Positions 35,395 to 46,139 of a stretch of DNA of 64,000 bases are shown piece by piece. The notes beneath the pieces were generated by a model. That model had not been told where the DNA came from and did no database searches. It saw only the letters and a list, made by a program, of their open reading frames with translations. The DNA is taken from contig JABACO010000012.1 in the NCBI GenBank assembly GCA_013339895.1, positions 1,806,774 to 1,870,773 of the forward strand, written 5' to 3'. The position numbers were made by a program, and so were the translations under genes. Every line of letters begins with the position of its first letter. The first letter of the stretch is position 1. The stretch is from Ephydatia muelleri (taxonomy: Eukaryota > Porifera > Demospongiae > Spongillida > Spongillidae).

Positions 35395-38300
35395 TAATAA
35401 TAATATACAGGATACAAGAATACACTAATGAGAATAAATGCACTATTATTATTATTATTACATGTACTATAATAATACACAATCAACACATATACTGGTC
35501 TAAATAAATGCACCTTAATTATAGTAAAGTCACCTATAACTATAAATCCACACTCACACCTCAACCCCCCTCCTCCAAATGAACCCTTGCACGGGAGAGC
35601 AATGCTCTTGCGTTAGCTCTCACGAGGGAAAGGCTCAGCCTCTGGTACAATGTGGTAGTAGCCTGCGATCTGCTGCATCCCATTTGGATCGCTAGACGAG
35701 CCGCCAGACGTTTAAAAGATTCCTGGGCTTCCATGCCCCAGCATCCATACGACTCCACAGCTAGTGGAATACATACCCACCCCAGCTCCTTACATTTCCC
35801 ATCATTAGCAGCATGCTTCCTAACCTCGGCAACCTGAGCAGTTGACCCACACTTCACTCCCGCTTCCGTCAAAGTGGTTGGATTAAGCGGAGAAGTGATG
35901 GTGAGGTCAAATGCAGCAGGTTTGCCAAGGTGCCAGTTTTTAACCAAAACGTCTGCAGGACGAGAGTTAAGCCTGTCATGACCTTGACCACTTCCCACTT
36001 CTACCTGACCACCTAGACAGGCTCTGTGGCAAAACTCCACAAAAACATCCCGTAGGCTGTTGTGACGTAAGACTACATCCCCCCCGTGTTTGCACGTCAG
36101 TGCATGGTGACCAAGCGGGTCCAGCCTGTGGTCAGGGCAGTGAGGACAGCAAGAACCAAACGAAACATCCATTCCTAACCACCACTTCACAGCAATCTGG
36201 AATTCATTTGGCTCCAAATGCAAGTTAAGGCCTGGGGAGGGGACAACAGTAAGCCACGAAGCAGCATGATGAGATGAAATTGATAGCAAGCGAGCTCTAT
36301 TGGCAGGAGAAGAGATGTGAAACAGCTACCGAAACTGCTGGTCTTCAATTTTTCCGGACAGGGAGTGCTGGCGCATGTTAGAGGTGGCTAATGTTTCCAG
36401 AGTTATTGCATCCTCCGCTGGTACTAACCCATTAAAGAGTTCGATTGGCTCCACTAAAAGATTCCACTTGTCACAGCCAGAACTGCTGATGGAGGCAAGG
36501 TATGCTGCAACACAATGGGATGACAAGCTACGGAGGCCAAGCCCACCCCTACTAAGGCTAAGCTGTGCTTGCATCCACTCCACATCAGCAGCATCTACAG
36601 CTGTGCATTCAGCAAAGCATTGGCGTACGTCCTTGTCAAACAGCGCCAAGCCCTCTGCAATGTGTGAAGGAGGTGCGGAGCGAGCCAAATGGACTAACTT
36701 GCAGAATGCCGCACACTGCCGTAACAGAAGGAAAGCTACCTGAGGATCCTCCGCTCCTACTTCTGCCAACTGGGATAATAGTACTGCTGCATCAGCTCGT
36801 TTTTGCGCCACGAACTTAGCACAAAAAATGAGATCCCCAATTGGAGCACCCAGAACCACAAGGTTGGGTACTCGTGACACCTTCATCTCTAGAGGAAAAG
36901 AAGACAGGTCTCCACATCCAAACAACTCACATTTAGATACATTGACGAAAAGCCCCAAAGATGGACCCATCTTTTGAATGAGAGTCAAAGCCCAATTAAC
37001 CGCTTGTGAGTGCCCCAACAAAACCCCATCATCCAGGTACCAACCGTTAAAAAGTAGAGGCAGACACTCCCTGTCCTGTGCGATACATGACACAACCTTG
37101 TGTAGAACTAAGGAAAAGAGAAGTGGACCCAGCGGATCCCCTTGCTGGACACCAACCTCCGAACTCAACTGTCCAAGCGGGTGCCATAAAGTTGGTTGTG
37201 AGCCATAGCACCATCCTACCCAGGGAAGAAGTTCTGGGAAATGGACTGCACATTCCTCCAGGAGAGCCTGACGAGACACACAGTTAAATGCATTGGACAT
37301 ATCCACCTTACAGACAGTAAAATTATCATCTATCCAATGCTCCTTGATGCAGCTCCTAACCCCATGAATGACCTTTTCTGCCCCAGCTGTGCATGCGACT
37401 CCGTATTGCAAAGGAGCAAAGAAATCGGTGGCTTTGGGCTTAGTGATGATACAAAGACACTTCCCTGTTAAGCGTCTCAAGGCCTCTCCAACTGCAATAG
37501 GGCGAATATCCAATGGGCGACCCTCCTTGTTCTTCACCAATGCAGTGAGAGATCCACCAGCCAGAAACTTTGATACTGAAATTGGAGCTCTGCCACTGGC
37601 CAGGATGTCTACTACACCACGCAAAGAGGAGCAGAGAGGAACTGATAGATGGATTTGAGCAGAATCAAGTAGATGCTGAATGCGAAGCCCTGATGGCCCA
37701 CATGCTGTACCCTTGGGAAATGAATGAAGAACTGATAAGATGTTAAAGTCCTGTGGCAACACATGAGTGACAGGAGGACTGGAAGATATAGGTAGAGAAG
37801 GCTGAGCTCCCTTAGGGTGTTTCTGTTGAAGTGAATTCCAAACCTCTTGGGTATTAGGAGCTATGCCTGGAGAAACCAGGGCCTGACAAGCTTTCCCTAA
37901 TAACCCCTCTCTACCCAGACCTATAGCTGAAGAGATCTTCTTTTTGGATACGTCTATTGGAGAATTTTGTTTGTGAGGAGGGATGACAGGACGCCTTTTA
38001 ATTCTATTCCATATGCCGCCAATGTCCCCTTGAGACCACAAGCCGCATAGCTGCTCTATTGATGGATGCTTGCAGTGGCGCCCACCCCGCTTAGAAGCTC
38101 GCAGCACACATTTGGGGAGCATAAAAAGTTTCAACCATGCCTCCTCTGAGTTCTCAAAGCAGATTGACCTCAGTACATCAGACAGGACACGTGCAACTGC
38201 CGGCCTGGCCTTGTGTGGAATGTAGCGGATTGTTGGACATTGTAGTTCGCATACCTCCTCCCATGAAGGAAGTGCAGGGAGAGGATTTTCGGAAGGACAT

Positions 38301-39175
38301 GAGACACCTAGGGAGCTATGAGGGAAACTACGACAACCTGAAACAACAATCGTGGAGCACTTATCCAAATGAGATGTAAAACGGGACACTGCTACAAGGC
38401 AGAAACAGTTTGTGCAGACAGTAAGGTTCTGCTCCTGTAACCACCAGGTAGGTACTTCACCAGGAAAAACCCCTTTAGCGTGGAGGTTCATGTGACTTCG
38501 CCACATAGTTGGTGCAATGAACTCCTGGCATCCATCAACTATACACTGCTTCCTGTGAGTGCTGACTAGATGAGGCTCTGGGAGACACCCAGATAGTGGG
38601 GATGAAGCATTCGAGGGTCGTGACTGGACTACGGGTTCAGGGGATGCACATTGACGTGGAAGATCAGAAAATGCTTGCCTAGATGTCGAGGGTGGTTGAT
38701 ATGGGCCTGGAAAGGGTAGACCTTGTAACGTAGAAGAGGATAACGGAACTATCTGGGAGGGCGGCGAAGGTGATTGCGGTTGAGTGGGAAGCAGCTGTGG
38801 CATTATGACAGCTGGAGGTGTAAGTGGCAAAGGTTCTTGCGCGGTGGTGGATGACTGTGAATCCGATTGCGTTAGGACATTCACACTGTGGTCAGGTAGG
38901 GGAGAAACTGGTTGCGATGTAGTCAAATCAAGGTCGCAGTTGCGTACATGTAGTGACGGAGCGTCTAAATTGCAACACCGATTCCGCTTCGAAGGCTGAC
39001 AGCTTGAACAAGGGCGGCCTGCTTTAACGCACGCACAGGACTTGCATCGGGCACTGACTCCATTGCAAGCGCAACACCTTGTTCCACCCAGTTTAAGAAG
39101 CTTTACAGAGAACTGGTATACAAAACAATTGTTACCGCCATTATTATTATTTTTTTTTGCTTTATTATTATTATT
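35395..39175 (-). mobile_element. near-complete RLE-type LINE (family A reference copy)
   Basis: It is about 3.8 kb, with the 5' end in a TAA-rich run (39143-39175) and a 3' UTR (35560 to ~35463) ending in (TAA)n. The gene is described in the CDS entry. Parts in order: Cys-rich domain, Pro/Ser linker, two finger-like motifs, reverse transcriptase, second zinc finger, PD-(D/E)xK-type endonuclease. That plan belongs to the site-specific LINEs of the R2/R4/NeSL kind; the exact clade needs a tree. (TAA)n on both sides is reminiscent of Dong (R4 clade), reported to insert in TAA repeats. Confidence 0.9.
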
Positions 39176-39256
39176 TATTTTTTCATGAATGAACACAAAT
39201 CTTTTAATTATAGAATACATGAACATACACTGATCACAAAGAAAAAAGTTAAACAC
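35561..39256 (-). CDS. LINE polyprotein: Cys-rich domain, RT, zinc finger, endonuclease; one in-frame stop
   Basis: The 976-codon frame (39256-36326) ends in one TAG. The same frame then continues without interruption to 35561 (~1230 codons in all). Residue numbers are from 39256. A Cys-rich domain (61-95, CKSCACVKAGRPCSSC) precedes a C2H2-like motif (C238, C243, H255, H259) and a Cys/His pair (C281, C284, H296, C300). RT: RPIAVGEALRRL at 585, VDMSNAF with D652, GVQQGDPLGP at 702, YLDD at 740-743, LGAPIGD at 802. After the stop come zinc finger C-x2-C...H-x4-C (CPHCPDHRLDPLGHH...C), RHN, and RPAD-x14-D (AFDLT), matching R2-like restriction-like endonuclease spacing. The first ~45 codons run through TAA repeats, so the true start is unclear; R2-type elements often lack a normal AUG. 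The stop may be a recent mutation or a base error. Confidence 0.88.
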
Positions 39257-39375
39257 CTAGCCTACCTACAAAAGAGTCAATGAACTATCTCTCGCCCCAT
39301 AATGGACCTAGCCACTGACCTAACCAGAGAGATGCTGAGGTGACCATATATTTATTATTATTATTATTATTATTG
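39176..39375 (-). mobile_element. LINE 3' remnant between two (TAA)n runs (family A)
   Basis: The minus strand 39345-39290 reads the last codons of the tail (SVARSIMGREI) and then a 3' UTR down to ~39185. (TAA)n lies at 39352-39374 on its 5' side and at 39143-39175 on its 3' side. The near-complete LINE starts in the latter. Confidence 0.75.
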
Positions 39376-39650
39376 TGTATTAAATAGTTTGTTTTTTTTT
39401 TACATAAACTACACAAATGCAACAATAACCAAACACAAGTCACAAAACAACATACAAACTCAAATGTATTCCTGATGATGGCAGGACAAAATAGCCCTCA
39501 CATTTGCCCTAACTAAATGGAGATTGAGCCGGCCATACAGCTCAGACAGAACCATAGATTTGGGCCTGGATGAAGAAGTGGCTAGGCGAGAGGCCAACAT
39601 GGAAAACGCCTCCAAAGCCTCCTTCCCCCATGCTCCGTATGATTCCACTA
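39376..39650 (-). mobile_element. LINE 3' fragment (family A)
   Basis: The minus strand reads ESYGAWGKEALEAFSMLASR, GRLNLHLVRANVRAIL and a stop, then a 3' UTR running into the (TAA)n at 39352-39374. The 5' truncation point (~39650) adjoins a TAA-rich patch (39650-39693). Confidence 0.85.
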
Positions 39651-39693
39651 TTATTATAAACAAATAATGATAATAACATAATAATAATAATAA

Positions 39694-40690
39694 TCTGGCT
39701 TTGCCACCACAGATAACCATCACCTGATGAATGCAGTTAATCTCTTCAACAGCTTAGTCTCTTCTTCAGATGCCATCTCTCCAGAATCTGCCATCGAGTC
39801 TCCTCCCTCGCAGAGATCTCTCTCCCATAAGCTGGATAGTTTGTCTTTTAGCAATTTGTATGACTTATCTTCTCCAGCAAACAAAGCTCGCCTCCTCTCT
39901 GCCTCTGCTTCTTTGGCCACTTCTTGGGTCTCAGTCCTTCCTTCAGGTGAACCTGGCACGCATTTTGATCCTAGCGAATTCCGCACAGCTATTTCATGGT
40001 GGCTGGGTTTAGAAACCACAAGGGCTTCCTCCTGCTGTCTACTTTGTCCTGAAATAGCTTTGGACTCGTTGGGGCACCATGCATTGTCGTGCAGACGAGG
40101 TGGTGATGTGGTACTCCAACATAACCAACTGTGTGATATATTTGTAGACTATTGCCACTAGGCGAACCTTAGTGTAAAGGTTGAAGCAGGTAGCACTCTT
40201 ACCCCTGACCTTTCTAGGTCTCATCCTGCGGATGCTTTAGTGAGCAATTGGTCAGATGGAATACCAACTGCTTTTGACATTACAGTGACATCTCCTCTCA
40301 CACCAGTGTCACTGGAACTGCTGCACTACTGGCAGAGCGGAGGAAGCACCAGGCTAATGACCCCAAGTGTCACATGCTTGGGTGGAAATGCACCCCTCTC
40401 GTGGTAGAGAGCTAGGGGAGCTGGGGTAGTGAAGCCAGGCAAGTTTTCTCCCACTTCCTCACGCCTGTCCTTTGGCTTAGGAATTCAGAAGCCAAAGATT
40501 TTGGTACAGATTTATGGGAAGTTGAACATAGCCCTAGTGAGGTGCAATGCCAGAGCCCACCTCAGTAGAGCATGTAGTTTGGTTTAGTTACTTTACATGT
40601 ATAGTTTAGTAGTTTTAAGGTACATGTATTCATGCATTTTTGTATTCTCTGCTGTTATTTAATAATAAATTTTATTCATACTAATAATTT
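39694..40690 (+). mobile_element. LINE copy, 5' truncated (family A)
   Basis: It begins directly after TAATAATAATAATAAT (ending at about 39693) and reads SPPSQRSLSHKLDSLSF, NKARLLSASASLATSWVSVL, zinc-finger remnants (CLLCPEIALDSLGHHALSC) and RPAD-like and tail parts in shifting frames. It ends near 40690 in AATAATAAATTTTATTCATA. It has more changes than the youngest copies. Confidence 0.85.
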
Positions 40691-40845
40691 AACCATGAAG
40701 GGCACATCTGAGTAGAATGGCTTTTGCATTCTGCCTCATCAGTGTGACATCCAGCAGGCAGTACATTTGGCTCAGTGCCTCAGTTTCACCTACTCCCATT
40801 TGCATGGCTAGCCTCTTACTCAATCTAGAGAAGCATTCCCAAGGA
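40691..40845 (-). mobile_element. LINE tail fragment (family A, diverged)
   Basis: The minus strand reads ECFSRLSKRLAMQMGVGETE, MYCLLDVTLMRQNAKAIL and LRCALHG then a stop, a diverged version of the family tail. It lies tail-to-tail with the preceding plus-strand copy across AT-rich sequence. Confidence 0.7.
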
Positions 40846-41511
40846 AAAAAATCTTGCCTGTTTCATGCATGATGTTGCATGATATGCATGACGCATCTTG
40901 AAAGGCGCAATGATCCATGCATGATCATTCATGCATCATGCATGATATTCTTGAATGGAATAAATGCATTGGGGTAGACACCACCAAAGCATGTTAGTCT
41001 TTTTTTCAAGTTCTAAGGTAATTAGTATACATGATTCTTGTGTTTGGAATATACAAGACATCTTGATTGCAATAAGTACACATCGTTTTCAGGATCAAGA
41101 TTCAAGATCTAATAATTGTGTTATAGGCACAACTTAGTGCATGCACTACGTGCAAATGTTACTCATCATGCTAGCTAGTATTACCCTTCTTATCATAAAT
41201 AAGGCCTAGCATGGCTGTCTGGGAAAGATTAGATGACACAAAACCAACAAACAAGCTGTTCCATGGATTGATTATCAACAATGATTGCACAGAAGGCTGT
41301 ATTGTAAGGAGGTGGAGTGCCAAGAGTACATGGTATTACAATTTTTGCATGAACAGTCTGTACACTCTGTATGCATGATTAGTTCAGTTTTATGCTTACA
41401 CCCTCTTACATATTTTTTTGCATGCAGGCATTAAATTGTGCTTGACCTTGATTAGTGACGTCAGTGATCATGAAAGAAACTTTGTTATTCTGCATTATAT
41501 ATGTACATGAA
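40846..41511. other. intergenic, ATGCATG-rich patch
   Basis: 40865-40960 is packed with TGCATGAT/ATCATGCA palindromic words, over ten in ~95 bases. The rest is AT-rich with no gene supported. Confidence 0.45.
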
Positions 41512-44052
41512 TCAATGATGCTCATAAGTATTTGGTTGTCTTATAGCAAAAGTCTTGCATTTTGCTTTAACTAACACAGCGCTTGTAATAATGTTACATA
41601 TAGGAATCAGAGTCTCATTGGATTGTTCTGTTACTTCAACAAATAGGTTATATGCACCTAAAATATCCTCATCCTTGTAAATCTGTAGGATATCCCTGCA
41701 AGCAGGGCCTGCTCTAGACAGCAATGTGACTGTGTAGTGTTTGCTGAAAATGGTCTTAAAACTGCACTAGGAGGGTTCATCTTCACAAATGCCAAAATCC
41801 GTCCATAATGAAAACCTTCATTATCTTTGTATTTGCAGACAGAACTATCTCGTTTCGTGGACCTGCTACAATTTTGAGCAGAAAACAGTATTCCATTTAT
41901 CAATAAGCTTGCCATATACATCATGCCCTTCAACATTTTATTGGAAGGACATAGGCAGTATATATATACATGTTTGTCCAGTTCCTCAAGATTGTCCGGC
42001 ATAAATGACTGGTTTCATTAATAAAATTCATAGTACTAGCATCTTCCTGCTCTGCTAGTTTATGATGGACAAGTTATAGTGTTTGCTGTACTTCAATGTT
42101 GAATATTATCTGATTTAAAACTTTATACTTCAAATGTGAAAGAGTTTTAATAATCCCATTCTTATTTTCACAGCCAAATGCTGAGTGGGTCCACAATGGG
42201 CCCCACAGGCGGACATAGTGTGTTAAATGTACTAGAAGGTGAGCATTGATGGTGCAATGTTCCTCACCATATAGTTCTGGTAACAGGGCACAAAAATCTT
42301 TAAGCATTTCTTCAACAACATCAATATCACATGCTCTTAAATTATCCTGGAGAAGTAAATGAAAAGCACATACAAAAGAGCATAATGATTGTAGAAGAGA
42401 GGGGGAAGTATGTGGAGAAGCAAAGGAAGGGAATAGTACAGTAACCAAGCTCGAAACTCAGAAGCCTTCCAGTACATCATGTGCTTTTGGATGCTTCGAG
42501 GTGCCCTTGCAAAGTCATGTGGAGGTTTCTGTTTCAAGAGCTCTGAATCTAGTGATTATTGTCCACCAAGTTAAATCCAACAGTATATGATAGTGTTGAT
42601 GAATTTAATATGCCCTGCTCTGAAATACCTGTATGTTCAACTTCAATTGCAATATCACACATTTCTTCATGTGTTCATCTTACATGTTCTTCATTAGGCA
42701 GATACATGCGTGAATTATTGCTCCCGGATAAAGGCATACAGGACACCCGCAGATTCCATTAAATGGTTTCATACCCATAACAGGAGCTTTAGCCACAGTG
42801 TCAAATACACCATTCAGTACTTTAGCATGAATTGTCTTGGGACCCTCATGTGTTTGAACTTTTATTCCTTTGCAATGCAAAGTATTAAGAGTATCTATAA
42901 CGGGTTGGAACAAAATCTTCATAGAAGGTTTTGTTGGACCACACCATATAGCCAGTAGAATAATATTTGCAGAATTATAGCGAATTGAAGGAGGTAAATT
43001 TAGAATCACAGCATATACTGGCCAGAAGCGTATAGATGAAGATTTGAAAAGTGGAACTCCATCTGTAAATATACTGAGACCTAGATTGCCTTTTATTGAG
43101 AAAAAATTTGTGTGTTGTTTTATCCCGCCAGCTGTCCAAATATCACTTATACAGTCTGTTGTTAAATCATGCACGTTTAGCACTTTATTTTCATTCCAGT
43201 GGTCTGTGTAATGTAAATAAAATATATTAGAACTAATGACAGAAATAGAAAGTTATAGCAACACATAATTGTAACAATGAAAACAAAAAGCAGCAAAACA
43301 AAATTCACACTTCCATAATGTACATGCAATTTGCTTACTTGATACAAGCGTTTGCAGTGTTTTGTTGACAGGAATATGTGCAAATTGGCCAAAACTGCTG
43401 TTACATGTGTTGCATACGTTCAATCCATCATCAACGGTGCATGAGCACACACAGCAGACCTTTTGTACTTTTGTTTTTGAATAACTGCTTAAAAATTGTT
43501 TTTACTTCATAAAAAGTTTTTGGAAGAAGATTTACTTCTGGACACAAAACTTGAAGAAGTTTAAGGAGATGTCCAATACTTGCATAATTCAGCTTGCTTG
43601 CTAATGCATATTGCATAATACAGCAGTATGCTCCAAGTACACTAACTCTTGCACCACTGTAAATTGGCTGGTTTAGGTATTCATAGTCTACAAGTGTATC
43701 ATCTTGAAGCATATCAGGGACAGACTCCGCATTTTCATCCCCTACAGATGTACTGGTTATTACCTGTTTTGCAGTATGAGTGTATATGCGATAAGGGCGT
43801 ATCTGTATTTAAAAAATACATTTTACCACACAGTGCTTGTTCCAAATGAAATCAAACCCAATGAATCTCTTCTACATGTATTATCTTCTGAAAAGCTGAT
43901 TGAGAAAATATAGCAAATTGTAAAGATTCAAAACTAAATTCAATCAGTTGTTTACCAGCACCGTTTCTTCTTCTTCCAACTGATCTTGGTACTCGTTTTC
44001 TAGAGTGTCTTAGATACCATTTGTATTGACCTCTAGATCTAGGCTTCTCCAT
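41512..44052 (-). pseudogene. EnSpm/CACTA-like transposase gene, multi-exon, decayed
   Basis: Minus-strand exon pieces run in the order expected for animal EnSpm transposases. A basic N-terminus (MEKPRSRGQYKWYLRHSRKR; 44052-43956) comes first, then SVLGAYCCIMQYALASKLNY (~43710-43490) and a Cys cluster (CCVCSCTVDDGLNVCNTC). The DDE core follows (43183-42690) with GLSIFTDGVPLFKSSS and MGMKPFNGICGCPVCLYPG. Next are HMMYWKASEFRAWLLYYSLP, LPELYGEEHCTINAHLLVHL and RLWGPLWTHSAFGCENKNG (42537-42090), and a C-terminal piece (CKYKDNEGFHYGRILAF; 42002-41512). One frame change is seen near 43490 and the joint after the CPVCLYPG motif is unclear. It acts, when intact, as a cut-and-paste transposase. CACTA-type ends were not found. 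Confidence 0.75.
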
Positions 44053-44158
44053 TTTGAGCACAAACTCTTTCTAAAGTATTGATGGTAATAATTTACATAG
44101 AAATGTCTGTGTATACATTTTTTTCTTACACGGTGGCCGGGTACGGTTGCACGTTGAT

Positions 44159-44632
44159 CTAAACGGAAACGGCTCTGATTAGGTTTAGGTTCAGTCTTCC
44201 ATACATCTGATTGGTGGTGATGGATTTTGGCTGGTTCAATCTGGAGGCTAGCCGACCTGAAAGTCTAGAAAAGAAACACTGTGTTTCGGTTCCCCAACAA
44301 CCATACGATTCTACCACCAAAGGGATCGATACCCAACCTAACTCTCTGCATTTCTCCTCATTAGTGTTGTGCTTCCTCTTTTCTGCCCGCAATGTAGCAG
44401 ACCCTGTCATCACACACGCTACTTGAATATTTTCATGACAAAGCGGGGATGTGATGGAAAGGTCAACTGCAGCAGGTTGTTCCAACTCCCAGTTAGGGAC
44501 GAGGATATCAGCCGGTCGAGTTTGTCTTTCTTCATGACCAAGACTGCTTCCGGCTTCAAGCTGAGCTCCTAAACATGCACGTTGACAGAGCTCAAAAACG
44601 ATGTCCCTAGTTCTTATGTAGCGAGTAACCAC
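44159..44632 (-). mobile_element. LINE fragment, endonuclease and tail (diverged family A)
   Basis: A 157-codon minus-strand frame reads CQRACLGAQLEAGSSLGHEE, RPADILVPNWELEQPAAVDL, SITSPL, ELGWVSIPLVVESYGCWG and GRLNLNLIRA. It is truncated at both ends: the zinc finger is missing, and it stops before the usual ARALL end. It lies between the EnSpm-like gene and the protease fragment and probably inserted into that element. A different subfamily from the 35.4-39.2 kb copy. Confidence 0.85.
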
Positions 44633-44989
44633 ATTAAGGGCCTAGCTTTAAAATGTCATAACATTCTGCAAAAAGTTTGTGAAGTACATAGCATATTGCA
44701 TGTCATTGAAGAACATGTACAGTATCCTATTGGACACTGCCTTACTGTATGGGACATGCTCTGTACCATGTACATGGCAAGAATGGGTCATACTTTGTCA
44801 AAACGTAGTTCCAGTACAAACCATACGAGTCTATATCCTCAAGGATTGAGGTTAATTGACATGTAGAAGTGAATTCCAGAGTCTAGGGAGGCGGTTCTAT
44901 TACCTCCTCTGAATACTTACACCTTTAGGCTGTTATCAAGTTGTTACACTAATATTCTCTTAACAGGAAGAGGCAATCGATGGTAAGGA
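44633..44989. other. intergenic between transposon parts
   Basis: No supported gene; a 94-codon plus-strand frame shows no known domain. Confidence 0.3.
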
Positions 44990-45571
44990 GGCTTCTGACC
45001 AGGACGAGCAGATACACATGTATGAAAACCCACAAGACGCAATTTCATCTTGGTAAAAGATCTGAATTTGACATTGATGGATAGAGCAGAACTGGAAAAT
45101 GGTACTTTACTTAGTGACAAGCACATTGCTGCTGCACAAATGCTGCAGGAAAAATCATTTCCACACATTAAAGTGTTTCAATCTACTCTTATTCACAGCA
45201 AATTCAATGATTACCATTCAGTTGACAAAGATATTAATGGTAAGACTGCATGATACTAAAATAGTTATTTATTTTTAGTGCAAGCAGCATAACTTCATCA
45301 TACTGGTGAATCTCACTGGGTGATCACTGTTCTTTCTAAAAATGAGCTGCATAGTATGGCAAGTATGATTATTTCATCTTTACTAGAAAAATGTTTGGCC
45401 AAAATCTATGCTAATTTTTGCACTGGAAGTTCTACACTGAATGTAACACGTCAGTCTATTCAGCAACAAAAAGGTGTGGAGCATTTGCTATTGCCTTTGG
45501 GTACCATTGGGCACAAGGAGACAATCTACAGGATTTAGCTCTTAAACAGATGCAATGAGCAATCACCTATT
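44990..45571 (+). pseudogene. Ulp1-like cysteine protease fragment of a transposon
   Basis: Plus-strand pieces read LLSDKHIAAAQMLQEKSFPH and KVFQSTLIHSKF, then after an intron-like gap LHHTGESHWVITVLSKNELH, then QQQKG and, one frame over, CGAFAIAFGYHWAQGDNLQD. The HW and CGAFAIAF blocks correspond to the His and Cys active-site regions of C48/Ulp1-type proteases found on animal DNA transposons. The frame change lies just before the Cys block. It is divergent from the EnSpm-like transposase, and I infer it was the second gene of that element. Confidence 0.55.
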
Positions 45572-45949
45572 AAAGAGCTTTGAAAGTCAGAAGCTGATGC
45601 CATTCCCAACAACTAATGCTCCTGTCAAGAGATGTACATGTAGGCAAAAGAAATACAGTATCCGTCTTTAATATATCTGATAGCTGCCTGGAACTGCAAG
45701 GATTGTTGATTTTACATCAGTGTATGGGGTTTTTTCATTACTGAATTGTTCTGTCGTGCGTGTTCATGTATTGGCAATATTAATTTATCTCATTTGCATG
45801 TCAAATTACATGGGGTCCCCTAAACGCTAGAGAGTCCCTAAATCGCTAGCGATATGGGTCCGGGGATCCCTATTTTGCTAGCGTTAAGGGGACCCGGGGT
45901 CCCCAATAATAGGGGTCCCTAAAACGCGCTTACATCGGTATACATGCAG
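45572..45949. other. intergenic with a short GC-rich structured patch
   Basis: 45820-45930 contains repeated AAACGCTAG and GGGTCC words in both orientations (GGGGACCCGGGGTCCCC is a palindrome). It could form stems. No gene supported. Confidence 0.45.
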
Positions 45950-46139
45950 TGTCTATATATAGTTATATTGATATACATGTAGTGTCTATATATGGTTATA
46001 CTGGTAGTGGCTATATATGGTTATATGACCACAGTTGCAGCGCGAAACCATTATCGTGTGAATATAGTTACTGTTGCCCAGGTTTGTTATGAATATCATT
46101 ATATTTTGTTGGTCGCCATTTGGTGGGCAAATTGTTGAT

